Of a stretch of 64,000 nucleotides of DNA, positions 60,870-64,000 are shown one piece after another (position 1 is the first letter of the stretch; every line of letters starts with the position of its first letter). The translations under genes were made by a program, and so were the position numbers. The notes beneath the pieces are model-generated. The model was given only the letters and a program-made list of their open reading frames with translations. It was not told where the DNA came from and searched no databases. Source of the DNA: an uncultured Acetobacterium sp. (GTDB lineage Bacteria; Bacillota; Clostridia; Eubacteriales; Eubacteriaceae); contig NZ_OY760905.1 of the NCBI RefSeq assembly GCF_963664135.1, positions 1,302,001 through 1,366,000 on the forward strand, in the 5' to 3' direction.

Positions 60870-62255
60870 TTACTGAGCTTTACGTGCTTTAGTGACTAGA
60901 ATATGATCCAGGGTGTCACTGGCTTTTGCATCGGCTGAATTAATCACATGGGCATAAATATTGCCGGTTGTGGATAAATTTGAATGACCCAGCCGTGAAG
61001 ATACTGTTTTGAGATCCACACCGCTTGCTATTAGTATAGAGGCATTTGTATGCCGGAGTGAATGCAGATGCACCTGTTTGAGTTCATGCTTGTCTGTGAA
61101 TTTCTTCAAATAACCGCCGATCGTGTCTAAACTCATTGGTTCCCCATTCCACCTGGTAAAGATATAATCGTTATCGCTCCACAGATCCCCGACTTTGATC
61201 CTTTCTTCCAGCTGCCACACTCTATAGGCTTTAAATAGATCAAAGATGAAATCAGGCAGCTTAATGCTTCTTCTGGATTTAAATGTTTTGGGATCCCCTT
61301 CAAACAATCCTTCACCAGCTACATATTTTAAAGCCCTCTTAACAGTTATGATCTTATCTTCAAAATCAATATCCGCCCATTTCAACCCTCCAATTTCACC
61401 ACGACGCAGACCACTAAATATCAACAGGTTTAAAGCCAGTTTATACTTTATGGGTTCCTCTTCCAGTAGCTCAAGAAATGCCAGGGCTTCCTTATCATCC
61501 ATATAGGCCGGCTCTTTCCTGTCAGACTTTGGTAGCTCTACCCGTTTTTCAATGGGATTGAATGCTATAACACCCCATTTAACGGCTGTATTCATGATGT
61601 TATTCAATAATTTGTGGTAATGTAGCACTGTTTCATTTGAGACTTCCCTTTGTGGGTTGGTAGACAAGAAGAGGATATCAAAATCTTTTCCAATAGCTGC
61701 AGCCACCTTATAGGCTATTTCATAGGTAGTATTCCCGCCTTTTTTTAATCTTCGCAGGGCATCGTCATTGATCCCGGCCTTATCTGAAATATCCTTTTGC
61801 TTCATATTGGCCACGATTGCCAGATATTCCGGCGTGACCGTGAATTTATCCCCACCTCTTACCCCGGTGCTGCCTTTGATCTTTGCATAAAAATCCTGTA
61901 TATGCTTTGGTGTGATCTGGCCTATTTTGACATTTCCCAGAGCTTCAATTATTTTAATCGATTCATTCTGATAGCCTCTGACCGTTACCGGGGAGAGGTT
62001 CTTATTGCCCACGTAGTTTTTAAACCAGATCTCAATAAAATCAATGAGTTTAATATTGCTATCCATAACATAGCCCAGATTACATTTTTCTTCAAACTCA
62101 AGGGCGACCCTGTCCAGATCCTTCTTTAATTTGGTGGGGCTTAATCCCTCAGGGGGTTTATAGTTCATGGTGTGTTTGATTCTTTTGCCATTAACATCGA
62201 AACCGCCAGAAACAACGATCCGGAAGGCATTGCCTCTTTTTTCTATGTTGCCCAT
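60870..62255 (-). CDS. Tyrosine recombinase/integrase with an inserted HTH domain
   Basis: The 461-residue integrase has an N-terminal AP2-like arm-binding part, a SAM-like core-binding domain (about 66-230) and a catalytic domain with Arg284 (SGLRRGE), His398-x-x-Arg401 (HSLRHT), His424 (RLGHSN) and Tyr434 (IYAHV). Between about 138 and 198 the core-binding domain is interrupted by an XRE-like HTH (MKQKDISDKAGINDDALRRL, then YEIAYKVAAAIGKDFDILFL). ATG 62255. It lies four bases after the repressor gene stop and reads towards the tRNA. Confidence 0.93.
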   Translation of the reverse strand: MGNIEKRGNAFRIVVSGGFDVNGKRIKHTMNYKPPEGLSPTKLKKDLDRVALEFEEKCNLGYVMDSNIKLIDFIEIWFKNYVGNKNLSPVTVRGYQNESIKIIEALGNVKIGQITPKHIQDFYAKIKGSTGVRGGDKFTVTPEYLAIVANMKQKDISDKAGINDDALRRLKKGGNTTYEIAYKVAAAIGKDFDILFLSTNPQREVSNETVLHYHKLLNNIMNTAVKWGVIAFNPIEKRVELPKSDRKEPAYMDDKEALAFLELLEEEPIKYKLALNLLIFSGLRRGEIGGLKWADIDFEDKIITVKRALKYVAGEGLFEGDPKTFKSRRSIKLPDFIFDLFKAYRVWQLEERIKVGDLWSDNDYIFTRWNGEPMSLDTIGGYLKKFTDKHELKQVHLHSLRHTNASILIASGVDLKTVSSRLGHSNLSTTGNIYAHVINSADAKASDTLDHILVTKARKAQ

Positions 62256-62258
62256 GGG

Positions 62259-63218
62259 TTAGACTTCCTCTTCTTTTATAGCCTCTTCTATTATTTTATC
62301 AAGTTTTAAATCACTGCCAGTTATCGCTATTTTTGAATTTTCAGAGGTGCTATTTTCGGTGATTTTCTCAGCAAACACCTTTAAGAATTTTTCTTTTGTT
62401 AGATTTTCAACCTTGCCAAATACTTCATAAAAATTACTCTTTTCAAGCATTTTTAATAGTTTTACTTCTTCAAGAGTATTGGCATATTTTTCATAACGGA
62501 TTTCAGCATTTACTTTAGAACGTTCACGTGCGCATCTGGTGTAAATCAGAACATTTTTGATTTGATCAAGTATGACGGTATCAATAATTTCTTGGGCATC
62601 GACTTTATGGACAAAACTATTATTCAATTTAATTCGTAGTGAACCTTCTTCATCAACCACACTTTCAAAGTATTCAGCGATTAATAAAAGAGGACCTTCC
62701 CAAAACTCAGGTACATAAACAAATGGATCATCTTCGTTTTCGGGATAAGGAAAGTGACTTGCTTCGTCTTCGTAGTGATCAAGAATACCTTGGCGTTCTT
62801 CATCGGTAATTGTGGTAATGGCACTATATTTTTCCCTTAATGAAAGAGCATCAGGCTCTGCTTCACATTCGATTAATTCACTTAATACTGGAATCAGTAC
62901 GCCGGGAAGGTATTTTTTATAACCTTTCAATTTTTCAATTGCTTTATCACTTAACCCTATGGTCTCATGGATGGCCTTATCATCTATATTAGAGGTTCTT
63001 TGGTCTGTGATTCCAAGCAGATAATCAGCGGAAACATGAAAATAGTCAGCGATTTTATAGAGGCTATTTATCCCAGGCTCAGCAGCATTATTTTGATATT
63101 TGCTTAAAGATCCCGAAGGCACACCTATATCTACAGCTAACTGCTTGATAGATTTTCCACTTTCAATAATCAGTGATTGTAACTTTACAGCAAACTCTTT
63201 TGTTACATTGATACACAT
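62259..63218 (-). CDS. XRE-family repressor-like regulator of the element
   Basis: The 319-residue protein has an N-terminal Cro/CI HTH (about 10-68: LQSLIIESGKSIKQLAVDIG, then SGSLSKYQNNAAEPGINSLY) ending in VSADYLLGITD. The long C-terminal region is mostly helical and acidic with no recognised domain; it carries no ImmA-type HExxH or LexA-type catalytic pattern. ATG 63218 after GAGGTG. Its divergent promoter region holds CGTTCA boxes. It probably represses the plus-strand genes that follow. Confidence 0.85.
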   Translation of the reverse strand: MCINVTKEFAVKLQSLIIESGKSIKQLAVDIGVPSGSLSKYQNNAAEPGINSLYKIADYFHVSADYLLGITDQRTSNIDDKAIHETIGLSDKAIEKLKGYKKYLPGVLIPVLSELIECEAEPDALSLREKYSAITTITDEERQGILDHYEDEASHFPYPENEDDPFVYVPEFWEGPLLLIAEYFESVVDEEGSLRIKLNNSFVHKVDAQEIIDTVILDQIKNVLIYTRCARERSKVNAEIRYEKYANTLEEVKLLKMLEKSNFYEVFGKVENLTKEKFLKVFAEKITENSTSENSKIAITGSDLKLDKIIEEAIKEEEV

Positions 63219-63276
63219 ATAGGCACACCTCGAAAATATTCATTATTATAAAAACTATGCATGTGACAACTCCTTC

Positions 63277-63394
63277 CGTTCACTATAATATATATTTTAG
63301 ATATTTCGTTCATTTTAAGATTATTTTTGTTGAAAATAATTTTCTTGCGTTATATAATCACGTTAAGAATTTCAGTTATTGTTGCGTTCATTAT
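63277..63394. promoter_or_regulatory. CGTTCA operator-like boxes in the divergent control region
   Basis: CGTTCAcTAT (63277), CGTTCAtTTT (63307) and CGTTCAtTAT (63385) recur in direct orientation in the 225-nt divergent gap. One is near the repressor promoter side and two flank the plus-strand promoter. Probably the repressor's binding sites. Confidence 0.5.
63330..63358 (+). promoter_or_regulatory. Sigma-A type promoter of the plus-strand element genes
   Basis: TTGAAA (63330-63335), 17 nt, TATAAT (63353-63358), about 100 nt before the first plus-strand start codon. Confidence 0.7.
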
Positions 63395-63458
63395 GATGAT
63401 TATACCAGTTGACTTAATTAGAAGCAACAACAATTGACAAATAATGGAGGAAAAAAAG

Positions 63459-63641
63459 ATGAAAAACAAAGAAATTAAAGATTCAATAAAAGAAGCAAGA
63501 CTATTTCAATATGAAGTCGCAGCTGCTATTGGAATCGCTGAGTCTACACTGTGTCGGAAGCTTAGAAACGAGTTACCCCAAGAAGAAAAACAAAGAGTAC
63601 TAAATGCAATTAAAAAACTTACAAATAAAGAGGCGGTATAA
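63459..63641 (+). CDS. Small HTH protein (Cro-like), 60 aa
   Basis: ATG 63459 with GGAGGAAA just upstream; a longer in-frame start at 63444 lies in the ribosome site. The sequence (IKDSIKEARLFQYEVAAAIGIAESTLCRKLR) is a lambda-repressor-type HTH of minimal length. Such proteins in phages and ICEs often act as Cro-like or accessory regulators. It is one base ahead of the next gene. Confidence 0.8.
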   Translation: MKNKEIKDSIKEARLFQYEVAAAIGIAESTLCRKLRNELPQEEKQRVLNAIKKLTNKEAV

Positions 63642-63642
63642 C

Positions 63643-63930
63643 ATGAAAACCCCAAGAATGCGAACGATCCCTCAAAGCGCAGCAGAATTAAAAGCCCTGG
63701 ATCAGAACACCTCACTCACAGAATGCGCCATCAGACGCCTTGTAGATCAAGGTAAGATCAAATGTGTAAAGGCCGGGCGGAAAAAATTAATCAATTTGGA
63801 TCAGCTTATCACTTATTTGAGTGATCCATTTCCGGAAGAGGCACCAGAAGAGGTGCCAGGCGAAAAAGAAAAGGTTATAACCCTGGAAAGAATGGACGCT
63901 TACAAGAAAAGTATCGGGCTGGTTAAGTAA
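63643..63930 (+). CDS. Excisionase-like winged-HTH DNA-binding protein, 95 aa
   Basis: ATG 63643 after GAGGCGG. The core (LTECAIRRLVDQGKIKCVKAGRKKLINLDQLITYLSD) is a MerR/Xis-like winged helix of the kind annotated as excisionase or DNA-binding HTH_17. The C-terminal third is acidic and Pro-rich. Probably directs integrase towards excision; a general regulator is the alternative. Its stop is at 63930 and the last 70 bases show no feature. Confidence 0.75.
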   Translation: MKTPRMRTIPQSAAELKALDQNTSLTECAIRRLVDQGKIKCVKAGRKKLINLDQLITYLSDPFPEEAPEEVPGEKEKVITLERMDAYKKSIGLVK

Positions 63931-64000
63931 TACGCAATTTTCGGATGTACACCAATCGTGGTATTTTAACAGCGAAATACAATCAAATGGGAAGGATCCA

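Larger units (their letters stand above)
60738..64000. mobile_element. Left end of an integrated element (prophage or ICE) at tRNA-Ala
   Basis: Integrase, XRE repressor, small HTH protein and Xis-like protein are arranged as in temperate phages and integrative conjugative elements, with the integrase reading towards a tRNA gene 130 nt away. The sequence is AT-rich and no housekeeping genes follow to the window edge. The other end is not visible, so the type and the exact att core cannot be told. Confidence 0.85.

Overview
The window looks like a chromosome segment of a low-to-moderate-GC anaerobic Firmicute, most likely an acetogen close to Acetobacterium/Eubacteriaceae. This is an inference. 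It rests on PolC-type DNA polymerase, the AddAB helicase-nuclease, a sigma-B type module, a corrinoid-methyltransferase-like URO-D fragment, and a complete B12-dependent diol dehydratase microcompartment locus of the kind known in Acetobacterium. No 16S or other species marker is present.

Layout. 1-1.65 kb: the 3' end of a URO-D-family gene and a TetR regulator. 1.65-9.4 kb: a housekeeping operon on the minus strand, uppS-cdsA-rseP-ispG-polC, from a good promoter at 9444-9472. 9.7-14.6 kb: a YheO-type regulator, a HAD phosphatase with ridA, and an ABC importer operon. That operon starts with a TM1266-like small protein whose start codon seems damaged, behind a leader with an intrinsic terminator and a possible antiterminator. 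15-20.7 kb: a secreted subtilase with ChW repeats and a giant FtsX-type permease. 20.9-32.7 kb: addBA, xpt-murI-trpS and an EF-G-like GTPase. 32.8-37.5 kb: an rsbV-rsbW-sigma module beside ytxG/ytxH-like stress genes, then ptsI-ptsH. 37.8-42.3 kb: dnaX-ybaB-recR and a protein built on thirteen 48-bp in-frame tandem repeats.

42.4-60.3 kb is the centrepiece: an 18-gene minus-strand bacterial microcompartment (BMC) operon for coenzyme B12-dependent 1,2-propanediol (or related diol) breakdown. In transcription order it holds pduA, B, C, D, E, G, H, a BMC-H with an acidic tail, pduL, eutJ-like, a flavoprotein, pduN, pduO, a GlcG-like gene, pduP, pduS, an unrecognised integral membrane protein and pduT. 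Upstream sits a PocR-domain histidine kinase with an AraC-type response regulator, probably the diol-sensing switch. The dehydratase turns diol into aldehyde, PduP oxidises it to acyl-CoA, PduL makes the acyl phosphate, PduO and PduGH maintain B12, and PduS/PduT offer an electron route across the shell. No alcohol dehydrogenase (PduQ) or propionate kinase (PduW) is in the window.

60.6-64 kb: a tRNA-Ala(GGC) gene followed by the left end of an integrated mobile element: an integrase with an inserted HTH domain, an XRE repressor, a divergent promoter with repeated operator-like boxes, a small HTH protein and an Xis-like protein. The element runs past the right edge.

A modular, structured repeat family occurs in four intergenic regions (about 1.4, 30.5, 34.5 and 37.6 kb). 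Its hairpins show compensatory base changes between copies. This and the unidentified leader at 14.6-14.75 kb are the best candidates for undescribed elements.
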